Positions 16,901 through 25,700 of a stretch of 64,000 nt of DNA are shown here, piece after piece. The DNA is taken from positions 1-64,000 of the forward strand of contig NZ_ASJB01000055.1 in the NCBI RefSeq assembly GCF_000478275.1, in the 5' to 3' direction. The translations under genes were made by a program, and so were the position numbers. The stretch is from Amycolatopsis orientalis DSM 40040 = KCTC 9412. GTDB taxonomy: Bacteria > Actinomycetota > Actinomycetes > Mycobacteriales > Pseudonocardiaceae. Within the stretch, counting starts at the first letter, position 1, and every line of letters begins with the position of its first letter. The notes beneath the pieces were generated by a model, which worked only from the letters and a program-made list of their open reading frames with translations, made no database searches and was not told where the DNA came from.

Positions 16901-18549
16901 ACGACGCCGAGAAGCTTTCCCGCGCGGCGTACGAGGAGCAGAACGCGGGGCTGGAGCTCACCGCCGAAAAGGGGGCCATCGCGTCGCCGCGTGTGGTGCG
17001 CCGCAGCGCGCGGTACGAACTGTACATAGTGGACAATGAGCCGCCGGAGACCGTCACCACCCTGGGGATGCGGCGCCGCCGCGTCGGGATGGCGATGAAG
17101 GCGCCCGCCAAGCCGAAGCTGTACAGCCCGCCGCCGTCGGTGTTCGGCACGCTGCTCGACGGCAGCAGTACCGCGCGTTCGTCGTTGTCCCAGCACGAAA
17201 CCCGCTTGCGGCAACCGTTCGCGCCGTCGGAGACGGTGCGGGTCACCGGTGACACCTTCATCGTCGCCTACCGCCGCAACAACGTGCAGGCCTTCCCGCC
17301 CGCGAAGACGGGGTCGACCACGGCGAGCTTCCGGAGTGAGGCGAGCGCGGCCGACGCGATGGCGAGCTGGATCGCCGCCGAACCGAACCTCGCCGGGCAG
17401 GTGCATCTCCTTCGCCGCACGGAAGGCGCCGGCGGCGCGGTGGCCGAACCCGGCACCTGGTCGGCACTGGACATGCCGTCACCGGTCTCGGCGACCGACG
17501 CGGTCCGTCTCGTGAGCGGCAAGGTCCTCATCGCGGGCGGCGCCGACGCGTACGGGAAACCGGTGACGACGACGTCGCTGTTCGACCCGGTGGCGGTCGG
17601 CTGGGAGACCGGTGCGGGATCGTTGAAGACCGCGCGGCTGCGGCACGGTACGGCCAGGCTCGCCGACGGCCGGGTCGTCGCGTCCGGTGGACTCGACGCC
17701 GATGGGATGCCGCTGTCCTCGGCGGAGGTGTTCGACCCGCTCGCGAAGTCCTGGCAGGACACGGGAACCCTGAACACGGCACGCGGCGGGCACACCGCCA
17801 CGCCGATCGGCACCCGCCTGCTCGTCGTGGGTGGCACCTCCGATCGGGGTGCCGCACTGGCTTCGGCGGAGTCGCTGGACCCGCGGACCCTCCAGTGGAC
17901 GCCGGTCGCGGCGATGACCGACGCCCGCACGGGACATCAGGCCGTCGTCCTCACCGACAAGGAGACCAAGAAGGCGACGGGCGTGCTGGTCATCGGGGGC
18001 GCGACGACGACCGGCGAGGGTGAGCGCGCGCTGGCGACCTGCGAGATCTACGACCTGGCGACCGGGACCTGGCTCCCGGCCGGCTCGCTCGCCGTGCCCC
18101 GCAAGGGACATTCGGCGGCGGTGCTGCCCGACGGGCGGGTACTGGTCACCGGAGGAGACGCCGTCGGAGAGCTTCCGTATCACCCGGGAAGCCTTGCCTC
18201 GGCGGAGATCTTCGACCCGGTGAGCAAGACCTGGTCCCCGGCCGGTCGGCTGCCCGGCGGCGGACGGAGCGGCCACCGCTGCTTGGCCACGCCGGTCGGC
18301 GCCGTCGTCGCCGGGGGCGTCGGCCGTCCACAAGCGACGGCCGGTTTCCGGTCCACCGTGGCCTTCAATCCCGATTCCGGGACCTGGACCGAAACCGGTG
18401 TGCTCGCCGGTGGGCGCTGGGACTTCCCGGCGGTCGCCCTGGCCGACGGCCGCGTGTTCGCCGTCGCGGGCCTTGCCCGCACGGGGGCCGGTGCGCCGGG
18501 ACCAGAGCCCGCCGAACTCAACGGTAAAGCCGAGATCTACCTGCCATGA
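13966..18549 (+). CDS. Giant DUF6603-like beta-rich protein fused to a Kelch propeller
   Basis: 1527 residues. Roughly 1-110 is helical, including an Ala/Gly-rich hydrophobic stretch near 60-105. Residues 250-870 are dominated by long alternating hydrophobic strands rich in Gly (for example GGGIQLGFGFTLLGVGGVLG and ELRLGFGGFGIEGHLAFDAL), which I associate with DUF6603. About 870-1140 is a polar linker, partly helical. About 1150-1527 carries six to seven Kelch-type blades, each with a GG doublet: VLIAGG, VVASGG, LLVVGG, VLVIGG, VLVTGG, AVVAGG. No signal peptide is seen. The next gene encodes a second Kelch protein whose end resembles this one (ARTG...AEIY against ARTG...AEKF). Function unknown; the DUF assignment rests on memory of the pattern. 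Confidence 0.75.
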   Translation: MADQAGTLEQLALRLGRAVEQLGTALDDDHVLETFALLGVRFPAGFLTAPGITPARATAVGAAGALKAATIELENAIKVGAPSAIVVAGGTLLAAVAGTVTALEAFGSQIRQHGATLPGIGQPQVDELVDGLRRALFDQIFVASIDHASPGASAMALLAGLVDRVDHAGDPANPTRPAYEAVRLDVGRLLAFLADPAGNLRSRYGWGDPASDGLALLNGLRDALALLGLPASVTTEGLLGVPRLRSLGFEIIPSGGGVEIVLVDAVSDHVEATFPLGEPGWQARVLVEWESGAGTSIQVRSPLTISGAPKARAEVVLSGTPPEPIVLIGQTGGSRLEIAGVELSAGIELGGEGAVPVLGGRLVGGKLVIDTSQADGFIAKILAGLRLEAGFGAEFELDPERGLQFLGTGGLEILLPVHVELGPAAIRALHIAASIADGKVPLELSADLSAALGPIEATVEQVGLEIELSFPDGGGNVGPAQLDFGFKPPKGVGLSVDAGIVSGGGYLYFDPDRGEYAGALELEFAGLVELKAIGLITTRMPDGSDGFSLLIVIATEFGGGGIQLGFGFTLLGVGGVLGLNRRMDFAALLDGVVSGGIESVMFPKDVIANAPRIISDLRRFFPPEEGRFLIGPMAKIGWGTPALVTVSLGVIVEIPPGNIAILGVLKCVLPSEDVALLKLQVNFIGALEVDKSRLWFYAQLFDSRILTMTIEGGMGLLVDWSDNPDFVLSVGGFHPSFKPPPLPFPVPPRLSIDILNSPGRLIRVSGYFAVTSNTAQFGAKAELRLGFGGFGIEGHLAFDALFRFSPFSFVIQISAGVSLKAFGVGVFGIDLDFQLEGPSLWRAHGRGSISLLFFEISADFDISWGEERDTALPPVEVIGLLENEIRKIEGWRTRLPAGGFNPLVTLRQLPGTDDLVLHPLGSLFIHQRAIPLDVRIDRVGAQRPSDGKRFKIEPMPHKGLERVSSTGDKFAMGQFQDSNDAEKLSRAAYEEQNAGLELTAEKGAIASPRVVRRSARYELYIVDNEPPETVTTLGMRRRRVGMAMKAPAKPKLYSPPPSVFGTLLDGSSTARSSLSQHETRLRQPFAPSETVRVTGDTFIVAYRRNNVQAFPPAKTGSTTASFRSEASAADAMASWIAAEPNLAGQVHLLRRTEGAGGAVAEPGTWSALDMPSPVSATDAVRLVSGKVLIAGGADAYGKPVTTTSLFDPVAVGWETGAGSLKTARLRHGTARLADGRVVASGGLDADGMPLSSAEVFDPLAKSWQDTGTLNTARGGHTATPIGTRLLVVGGTSDRGAALASAESLDPRTLQWTPVAAMTDARTGHQAVVLTDKETKKATGVLVIGGATTTGEGERALATCEIYDLATGTWLPAGSLAVPRKGHSAAVLPDGRVLVTGGDAVGELPYHPGSLASAEIFDPVSKTWSPAGRLPGGGRSGHRCLATPVGAVVAGGVGRPQATAGFRSTVAFNPDSGTWTETGVLAGGRWDFPAVALADGRVFAVAGLARTGAGAPGPEPAELNGKAEIYLP

Positions 18550-18562
18550 AAGGGATCGCCCC

Positions 18563-19723
18563 ATGACCAGTGTGCTCGCGGCCGACCCGACCGCTCCTCC
18601 CTACGCCGTGGCCGTGACGTGGGCCGGACAGCACGACGCCGCCGTGCTGCTCGAAGGCGGCAAGAAGGCACTCCTCGCCGGAGGCGCGGACGAGACGTTC
18701 GCCGGTGTCAAGCACAGTGCCGTCTTCGACTTCGATACCGGGAAGTGGTCGGATCCCCTCCTGCTCGGGACCGCACGGCAGCTGCACGCGCTGACGCCGC
18801 TCGCGGGCGGGAAGGCGCTGATCACCGGCGGGATCAGCGCGGCAGGCGGACCCGCGCTGGCCACGGCCGAGTTGTACGACCCGGCCGAGGGCAAATGGCT
18901 GCCGGTCGAGAAGCCGATGAAGGCGGGCCGGTGGGGACACAGCGCCGTGACGCTGTCGAACGGCAAGGTCCTGGTCGCGGGCGGCAGCACGCTCCGGCCC
19001 GGCGGCAAGGCGATGGCGCTGCGTTCCGCCGAGCTGTTCGATCCCGTCACGAAGACCTGGGAGACGGCGGGTGACATGACCGACGCGCGGACCGGGCATG
19101 TCGCGGTGGTCTTGAGCGGTGGCAAAAAGGTGCTGGTCTGCGGAGGGAGCGTGCCGGTCGGGACGGGCGACGACCCGGCACTGGCGTTCTGCGAGATCTA
19201 CGACTCGACGGCCGCGGCGGGCACCAGCCCCTGGACGGCCGCCGCCACCATGCGCTTTCCCCGGAGCGGGCATACCGCGACGGCCTTGTCCGACACCACC
19301 GTGCTCGTCACCGGCGGGAAGGCGCCGGGGGTGACGGCCGAGGGCGCGTTCGACCCGTTCGCCCGCGGCACCACCGAGATCTTCGAACTCACCGGGACGA
19401 CCGGCGCCTGGCGGGACGCCAAACCGATGTCGGGCGGCCGAGCCCTCCATCGCGCGGTCGCCGTGGGCGGCGGGCGGGTCGTGGTGACCGGCGGCGCCGA
19501 CGACGTCGCGAACGAAGCGGGCTACCGCAGTGTCCTGCGCTACGAGGCGGGCGAGTGGAAGCCGGTGACGCCGGGGCTGGCCGAGGGACGCTGGGGTTTC
19601 GCCGCCGTGGCTTCCGGATCCACCGTGCTTGTCGTCGGCGGCATCGCCAGGACTGGCCTCGCCGCCGCGGCACAGAAGGCCGAATTGGCGGCCACGGCCG
19701 AGAAGTTCGGGAGCGGTTCGTGA
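18563..19723 (+). CDS. Kelch-repeat beta-propeller protein
   Basis: 386 residues (MTSVLAADPTAPPYAVAVTW). Seven GG-marked blade strands are visible: ALLAGG, ALITGG, VLVAGG, VLVCGG, VLVTGG, VVVTGG and VLVVGG, with the typical downstream Tyr/Phe-Asp-Pro and Trp positions (ELYDPAEGKW, ELFDPVTKTW). The whole protein is a propeller with no other domain and no signal peptide. AGGGA lies upstream of the ATG, 13 bases after the stop of the Kelch-fusion gene. It looks like a stand-alone paralogue of that gene's C-terminal domain. Its stop overlaps the next start (GTGA). Likely a protein-interaction platform. Confidence 0.85.
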   Translation: MTSVLAADPTAPPYAVAVTWAGQHDAAVLLEGGKKALLAGGADETFAGVKHSAVFDFDTGKWSDPLLLGTARQLHALTPLAGGKALITGGISAAGGPALATAELYDPAEGKWLPVEKPMKAGRWGHSAVTLSNGKVLVAGGSTLRPGGKAMALRSAELFDPVTKTWETAGDMTDARTGHVAVVLSGGKKVLVCGGSVPVGTGDDPALAFCEIYDSTAAAGTSPWTAAATMRFPRSGHTATALSDTTVLVTGGKAPGVTAEGAFDPFARGTTEIFELTGTTGAWRDAKPMSGGRALHRAVAVGGGRVVVTGGADDVANEAGYRSVLRYEAGEWKPVTPGLAEGRWGFAAVASGSTVLVVGGIARTGLAAAAQKAELAATAEKFGSGS

Positions 19724-22700
19724 GCGCGAACGCCTACTCCTTCCTGCCCTGGCTGCGGACCGGGTTGACCACCCGTATCCAGGGTGACGTCGCCGGGCCG
19801 CGCGCGACGATCCCGGTCGAGCTGAGACTGACCGGGGACGCGATCGAAGACGGCCCTGTGCCGTACCGGGAAGTCAAGGAATCGGTGCAGCTCTACGGCC
19901 CTGGTGACGTGGTCGGCGTCGATCCGCGCGCCATCTCCCGCACGGAACCGAAGCCGGGCATCCCCAACTTCGAACCGAACTACCTGGCGCACATCGAGTT
20001 CTACGACGAGGACTTCCTCTGGCGCTACAGTCCGGCGAAACCGGACGACACGACGAAACGGCTGGCTCCCTGGCTCGCGCTGATCGTCCTTTCCGCAGGC
20101 GGGGAAACGGGGCCCGCGGAGTTCGAAGACGGTGTCCTGCCGGACAAACCGCTGCCGTTCGTCAAAGTGACGAACCCGCGGGCGCTGCAGCCGTCCGGCG
20201 AACTCGGCGCGTGGGCGCACGTCCAGGTCAACGGGGAGCTGGGCGAGCGGCTCGCCCTTGGAGAACCGGCCGAGATGAACGCGGCGCTGGACAGGCTGAG
20301 CCGGGTGCTGCGTGAATCGCCCGACAGCGCCTGTTCGCGGCTGCTCTGTCCCCGGCATCTGAAGCCCGCCACGACTTATCACGCCTTCCTGGTGCCCGCC
20401 TTCGAAGCGGGCCGTCTGGCCGGACTGGGCGAGCCAGTTCCCGAGGATCTCAAGGCGAGCGTCCCGAGCTGGGGAACGGGAGCCGGTCAGGTCGTTCTGC
20501 CGTACTACCACCGCTGGTCCTTCACCACGAGCACGGTCGGTGACTTCGAGTACCTGGTCCGGCTGCTCAAGCCGTACGAGGCGGACGATCCGGTCGGCAG
20601 ACGTCCCATGGACGCGCACCGCCCGGTGTACGACCTGCCGCCGTTGACCACACCGACCGACCCCCAGGGGGTCCTCAAACTCGGTGGCGCCCTTCAGCTT
20701 CCCCGTACCGACAGCCATCCCGACGCATTCGAGAACTGGGACGGCTACCTGACCGAACAGGCGTCGCCCTATCCGAACCACTGGCAGCGGGCGATGGCGA
20801 GTTTCGTCAACCTTGCACAGGCCTACCGGCAGCAACCGCCGCCCGCCGCGAACGCCGAAGCCGCCGGGACGGCCGGGGTCGCCGCGGTCGCGGGTGTGAC
20901 CGATCCGGTGATCACCCCGCCGCTGTACGGCTGCTGGCCGTCGCTGACCCGGACGCTGCTGACCGAGGACGGGCAGCCGGTCCCGGCCGGCCGGCAGCGC
21001 AACTGGGTGCACCGGCTCAACCTCGATCCGCGCTACCGCGTCGCCGCGCAGTTCGGCACCAAGGTCGTCCAGGCACGGCAAGAAGAACTCATGGCCTCCG
21101 CGTGGAGCCAGCTCGGCGACATCCAGCGGGCCAACGCGCTGATCCGGGCCGGGCAGCTGGCGCGTCAGCTCGGGAACAGCCTGCAGGGCAAGCACCTCGC
21201 CCCGACCGCTCCCGCGCGGCCGCCCGGCGCGGCGGCCGCGGACCAGCCGGTTTCGGCGCGGGCGCTGACGTTGACGGCGCCGGTGCACGGACGCGTGGTC
21301 GAACGGCGAGCCTCGGCCAGTGCCAGGGCAGCCGCGGCGGAAGAGCCTGAGCTGTTCGCCGTCGGGTACAAAGTGGACAGAAGCCGGGTCACCGCCGCGC
21401 CGATGTCCGCGCCGATGCGCCGGATCACCCGGCCGGGATCGCGGCTGAGGAAGCGGCTGTTGCCGACGGGCGCTCAGTTCGACGTGCTGGTGGACCGGAT
21501 CGACCGGGGAGAGGTCAGTGCGGCGCGGACCAAGGGCGCACCACCGGTCACGGTCGCTACGTTCGGCGTCGACCTTTCCCTCGCGGCGATGGGGGAAGCG
21601 GAGGTCGTCGACGACCAGCTCGGCGTGATCGAAGCCATCGACGACATGCTCGACGGCCTGCGGGCGGAGAAGACCCTGCTGGAGAGCCTGGCGGACTCGA
21701 TGAACCTGCCGGAGCGGCTGCGGCTCGCGATCGGCGAGCTGATCGAGATCCAGGCGTATCCGGTGTTCGACATGCCGATGTACGAAGAGCTGGCGAAATT
21801 CTCCGCCGAGACGTTCGTGCCCAATATCGGCCTGCTGCCGGAGAACTCGATCACCCTGCTGGAGAACAACCGGCAATTCATCGAGTCCTACCTGATCGGG
21901 CTCAACCACGAAATGGCGAGAGAGCTGCTCTGGCGGGAGTTCCCCACCGATCAGCGGGGGACACCGTTCCGGCAGTTCTGGGATCCGCGACCGGTGCCGC
22001 TGAAGCCGGGTGAATCCCGGGAGGCGTGGCGGGAACGGCTGTACGACATCCTGCCGCTGCACCGCTGGAGCAAGACCGCGAAGCTCGGTGAGAACAACCA
22101 TCGGCGGCAACCGGGCGAGAAACAATTCAAGGACCTCGTCCTCGTGATCCGCGGCGAACTGCTCAAGAAATACCCGAACGTGGCGATCTACGCGCACAAG
22201 GCCACCTGGCCGCTGAACAAGGACGGGACGCAGAACAAGACCGGCGAGCGCACTATCCTGCCCATTCCGGCGAACGTCCCGCTCACCGACGACATGGTGC
22301 GCCTGCCGATCTACGAAGCCAAGATCTCTCCGGACATCTACCTGCTCGGTTTCCCGTTGGGTGAGGAAGAAGCCCGGTTCGGCGGGGCGGACGGGCTCGG
22401 CTGGTTCTTCGTGCTCAAGGAACGTCCCGGTGATCCCCGGTTCGGGCTCGACGAACCACCACCGGGAGCGCTGCCCGAAGTCGAGGTGTGGAACGACGCC
22501 ACTTGGGGCCATCTCGATCCCGGGACGCCGGGATCCGGGTTCATCCGGTTCGACCGAGGCGTCGAAGTCGGCCTCGACGACTTCAACGGCGACGACGACG
22601 ATGAGGAAAAGCAGCGGCAGCGCGAAGACGACGTGAACATCACCGAGTGGGCGCCCGACGTCAGTGCCGCCGACGTCGCCTACATCCTTTTCCAGGCACC

Positions 22701-22758
22701 GGTCCTGGTGGCCGTACACGCACAGGAGATGCTGGCCGATGCCCGACCTCAAACTTGA
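19720..22758 (+). CDS. Large protein of unknown function (FLPWLRTGL type)
   Basis: 1012 residues from a GTG overlapping the Kelch stop by four bases. It begins SANAYSFLPWLRTGLTTRIQ and continues with beta-type sequence up to about residue 330 (for example EPNYLAHIEFYDEDFLWRYS and RLAPWLALIVLSAGGE). The middle contains a Pro/Ala-rich stretch (residues about 490-540). The later part is mixed, with EIQAYPVFDMPMYEELAKFS and ENNRQFIESYLIGLNHEMAR. Near the end is an acidic run (DDFNGDDDDEEKQRQREDD), then DVAYILFQAPVLVAVHAQEM. No signal peptide, no transmembrane helix, no catalytic motif recognised. I recall proteins with similar motifs beside similar giant genes in other bacteria, always uncharacterised. 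Confidence 0.7.
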   Translation: MSANAYSFLPWLRTGLTTRIQGDVAGPRATIPVELRLTGDAIEDGPVPYREVKESVQLYGPGDVVGVDPRAISRTEPKPGIPNFEPNYLAHIEFYDEDFLWRYSPAKPDDTTKRLAPWLALIVLSAGGETGPAEFEDGVLPDKPLPFVKVTNPRALQPSGELGAWAHVQVNGELGERLALGEPAEMNAALDRLSRVLRESPDSACSRLLCPRHLKPATTYHAFLVPAFEAGRLAGLGEPVPEDLKASVPSWGTGAGQVVLPYYHRWSFTTSTVGDFEYLVRLLKPYEADDPVGRRPMDAHRPVYDLPPLTTPTDPQGVLKLGGALQLPRTDSHPDAFENWDGYLTEQASPYPNHWQRAMASFVNLAQAYRQQPPPAANAEAAGTAGVAAVAGVTDPVITPPLYGCWPSLTRTLLTEDGQPVPAGRQRNWVHRLNLDPRYRVAAQFGTKVVQARQEELMASAWSQLGDIQRANALIRAGQLARQLGNSLQGKHLAPTAPARPPGAAAADQPVSARALTLTAPVHGRVVERRASASARAAAAEEPELFAVGYKVDRSRVTAAPMSAPMRRITRPGSRLRKRLLPTGAQFDVLVDRIDRGEVSAARTKGAPPVTVATFGVDLSLAAMGEAEVVDDQLGVIEAIDDMLDGLRAEKTLLESLADSMNLPERLRLAIGELIEIQAYPVFDMPMYEELAKFSAETFVPNIGLLPENSITLLENNRQFIESYLIGLNHEMARELLWREFPTDQRGTPFRQFWDPRPVPLKPGESREAWRERLYDILPLHRWSKTAKLGENNHRRQPGEKQFKDLVLVIRGELLKKYPNVAIYAHKATWPLNKDGTQNKTGERTILPIPANVPLTDDMVRLPIYEAKISPDIYLLGFPLGEEEARFGGADGLGWFFVLKERPGDPRFGLDEPPPGALPEVEVWNDATWGHLDPGTPGSGFIRFDRGVEVGLDDFNGDDDDEEKQRQREDDVNITEWAPDVSAADVAYILFQAPVLVAVHAQEMLADARPQT

Positions 22759-25700
22759 TTTCCCGGTGTTGCTGGGACCGGTCCGGGTGGAGACCCGGTA
22801 CGTCGGCGACGAACTGCTCATCCGGGTGTTCCCCGACGAATGGTCGATCGACAAGTTCGAAGAGCGCCCCACCCGCGCCGAACTCGCCGCACTGGACGCT
22901 TATTGGGTCACGCTCTGGGCCGCCGGCGGCTCGCCGCTCGCGGAGCGGGTCGCGTTCGAACAGCTCTCCACCCGGGTCGCCGCCGGGCGGGCGGCGTGGT
23001 TGCTTCAGAAGTACAAGCCCGCCAATCCCGGAGACCGGCCGACCCAGGTCGCCACCGGGACCACGATCCTGGTCGTGGTCACCCCGCGGCCCGTCGCGCA
23101 GGAGGATCGTCAGCCGACCGTGACCTACTGGACTTCGGTCTGGAAGGCGCATGGGGACCGCGAAAAGCTGCGGGAGGCGGAAATCGCGTTGCTCGTCGCC
23201 GTGGGCGCGATCCGGGCGAAGGCGATCCGGGCGGTGCGTCCGTCCGGATTGGACAGTGCGGCGTCGAGTACGGGCATCTTGGTGACGGTGGCGTTCATGG
23301 TACTCCCGCCGCTGCCCGCGGGAGAGATCGCGGAGGAGTCTTGGACGACCGCCGCGAAAGCGAGTCTGCTGCCGGACAAGTTCACGGCCTTCGGCTACGT
23401 CGGTGATACGCGGATCTTCACGAAGAGCGGCGGACCGGTCAAAGCCGATCTCGCCGTCAGCCCCGACCCTGCCGAGCCCAGGGAGAAACAGCTCGAAATC
23501 AACGAGGAGACCGGGGCGCTGCGAGTTCCGGACGCCTTGAAGTGGCTCACCGAGTTCAAAGCGGCCGAAGACGTCGGGATGGGGATCCGCGTCACGGTGG
23601 GGGCCACCTTCGGCACCCTCGATCGGCTCGTCGTGCTCGGTCTCCGTGAGGGGGCCACCCCGCAGAAGTCCGCCGACGACTGGGCGAAGCTGCTCACCGA
23701 CCAGATCCGCACTCCGGCCGGATTCGGCTTCCTGCCCCAAGGAACGCCGACGAACAACTCGGACCGGGCGGCCGCGGGCCAGGACCCTCGGGCCGAGGCC
23801 GAGTCGAAGCTCGCCACGGCCGCCGGATTCGCGGCCGGCGCGACGCAGTGGTGGGAGAAGACCGATGGCGAGTGGTTCGCCGAGCTGCTCGGTCTCGATC
23901 CGGCCGTACTGGCCGGGGTGGCGAACGCCGAGGGCGGCGACCGGTGGGAGGCCAGGGCGGCGCATACCGCGTTGTGGCCCGCGACCTGGGGTTACTACCT
24001 TCCCGCGTTGCTCAACGGGGTGCTGACCGAGCAGCAGATCGCGCAGACGCGGCAGTTCTTCCTGGAGCACGTGTCCGGTCGCGGACCGCTTCCCGTGGTG
24101 AAGATCGGCAGACAGCCGTACGGGATCCTGCCGACGACCGTGTTCTCCAAGCTCGCCTTCCCGCCGACCGCGCCGCACCGCGCGGCACTGAACAACGTGC
24201 TGAAGGAGGCATCGCGCGACTGGCACGACGCGCTCCCGAAGGTCCAGTATCTCGACTCGGCCACGGGGGACCCGCACCAGAAGCTGCTGGACATCCTCGC
24301 GCTGCACCCGACCTCGGCCGAGTACCACCAGCGGTTCGCCAGGAGCGCCGAAGAGCTGGCCGTCCGGGAGCCGGGGCTCGCCGAGCGGCTGGAGACCGTC
24401 CTGAGCGCGCCGATCCGGGACGTACTGGCCAGGTTCGGTCACCGGACCGTCGATCCGGACCCGGAACCCGACCTGCTGCGTCGGGTGTTCGAGGAGCAGG
24501 CCCAGCCGATACCGGCGCCGGTCGTCGACGATCGCGAACTGTCCGAAGTGGACCCGATCCGCGACTACGCGCCGGAAGGCAACTACCTGGCTTGGCTGGC
24601 CCACTACGGCAAAGAAAATCTGGACAAGGTACGCAAGGAAGAGGGGTTCGACGACAACGTCCCGCCGTCGGCGCTGCTGTACCTGCTGGCACGGCACGCC
24701 GTACTGCTCGGCGCCGCCGAGGCCGCCCGAAGGCTCGCTTTGAGCACGCCCGGTGCCGAAGTCGTGCTCGACACGAGCCCCGCCGCCGCGGACCTGTCCG
24801 AGCAGATCGAGGCGCTGCGCCTGCTCTCGAAGGTACCGACGGCGCGGCTGGAGCGCGTCTTCGCCGAGCACCTCGACTGTGCCACCTACCGGCTCGACGC
24901 CTGGCGCCTCGGGCTCGTCAACGAGCGGCTGGCCGAACTGCGCCGCGATCCCGCCGGTGGCCCGCCGAAACGCGGTCTCCATCTCGGGGCGTACGGCAGG
25001 CTGGAGAAGATCGAGCGAGCCGGGACCCCGGCGACGGAACGGCTCCCCGACGGTCTGCCCGCCATCTTCGGTACCGAACCGTTGCCCCACGACGAAAAGA
25101 ACGGTGGTTACATCCACGCGCCGTCGCCCGCCCACGCGCGTACGGCCGCGGTGCTGCGGGCCGGGTTTCTCGCCAACGGCAAGCAGCGTGCGGACAGTAC
25201 GTTCGCCGTGAACCTCAGCTCCTCCAGGGTCCGGGTCGCACTGTCCCTTTTGGACGGCATGCGACAAGGTCAGGCACCGGGGGCGCTGCTCGGTTACCGA
25301 TTCGAACGCGGGTTGCACGACCGCAGAGTCGGGCTCGACGAGGTCATCGCCGGTCTTCGGTTCCACTTCCCCTTGCGGGCGAACAAGATCGCGGAGTCGG
25401 TGCCGGATCCGGCCCAGGGGCCGGGGCTGCCGACGAGCGTCGAACAGGTCGAGGCACGCAACGTCATCGACGGGCTCGCTTTCCTTCGTCACGTGGACAA
25501 GCTGGACAAGAAAGAGCGGGTGTACCCGTACAAGCTCACCGGTCTCCCGGAGATCACCGATCCCGGCAAGCTCGACGACATCGGCAAAGAGGTCGATGCC
25601 CTGCGTGACGCGCAGGACGCTTTGGCGGATCTCATCGTCGCCGAAGGCACGCATCAGGTGCTTCAGGGCAACACCGAACGCGCGTCGGCGACGCTGGACT

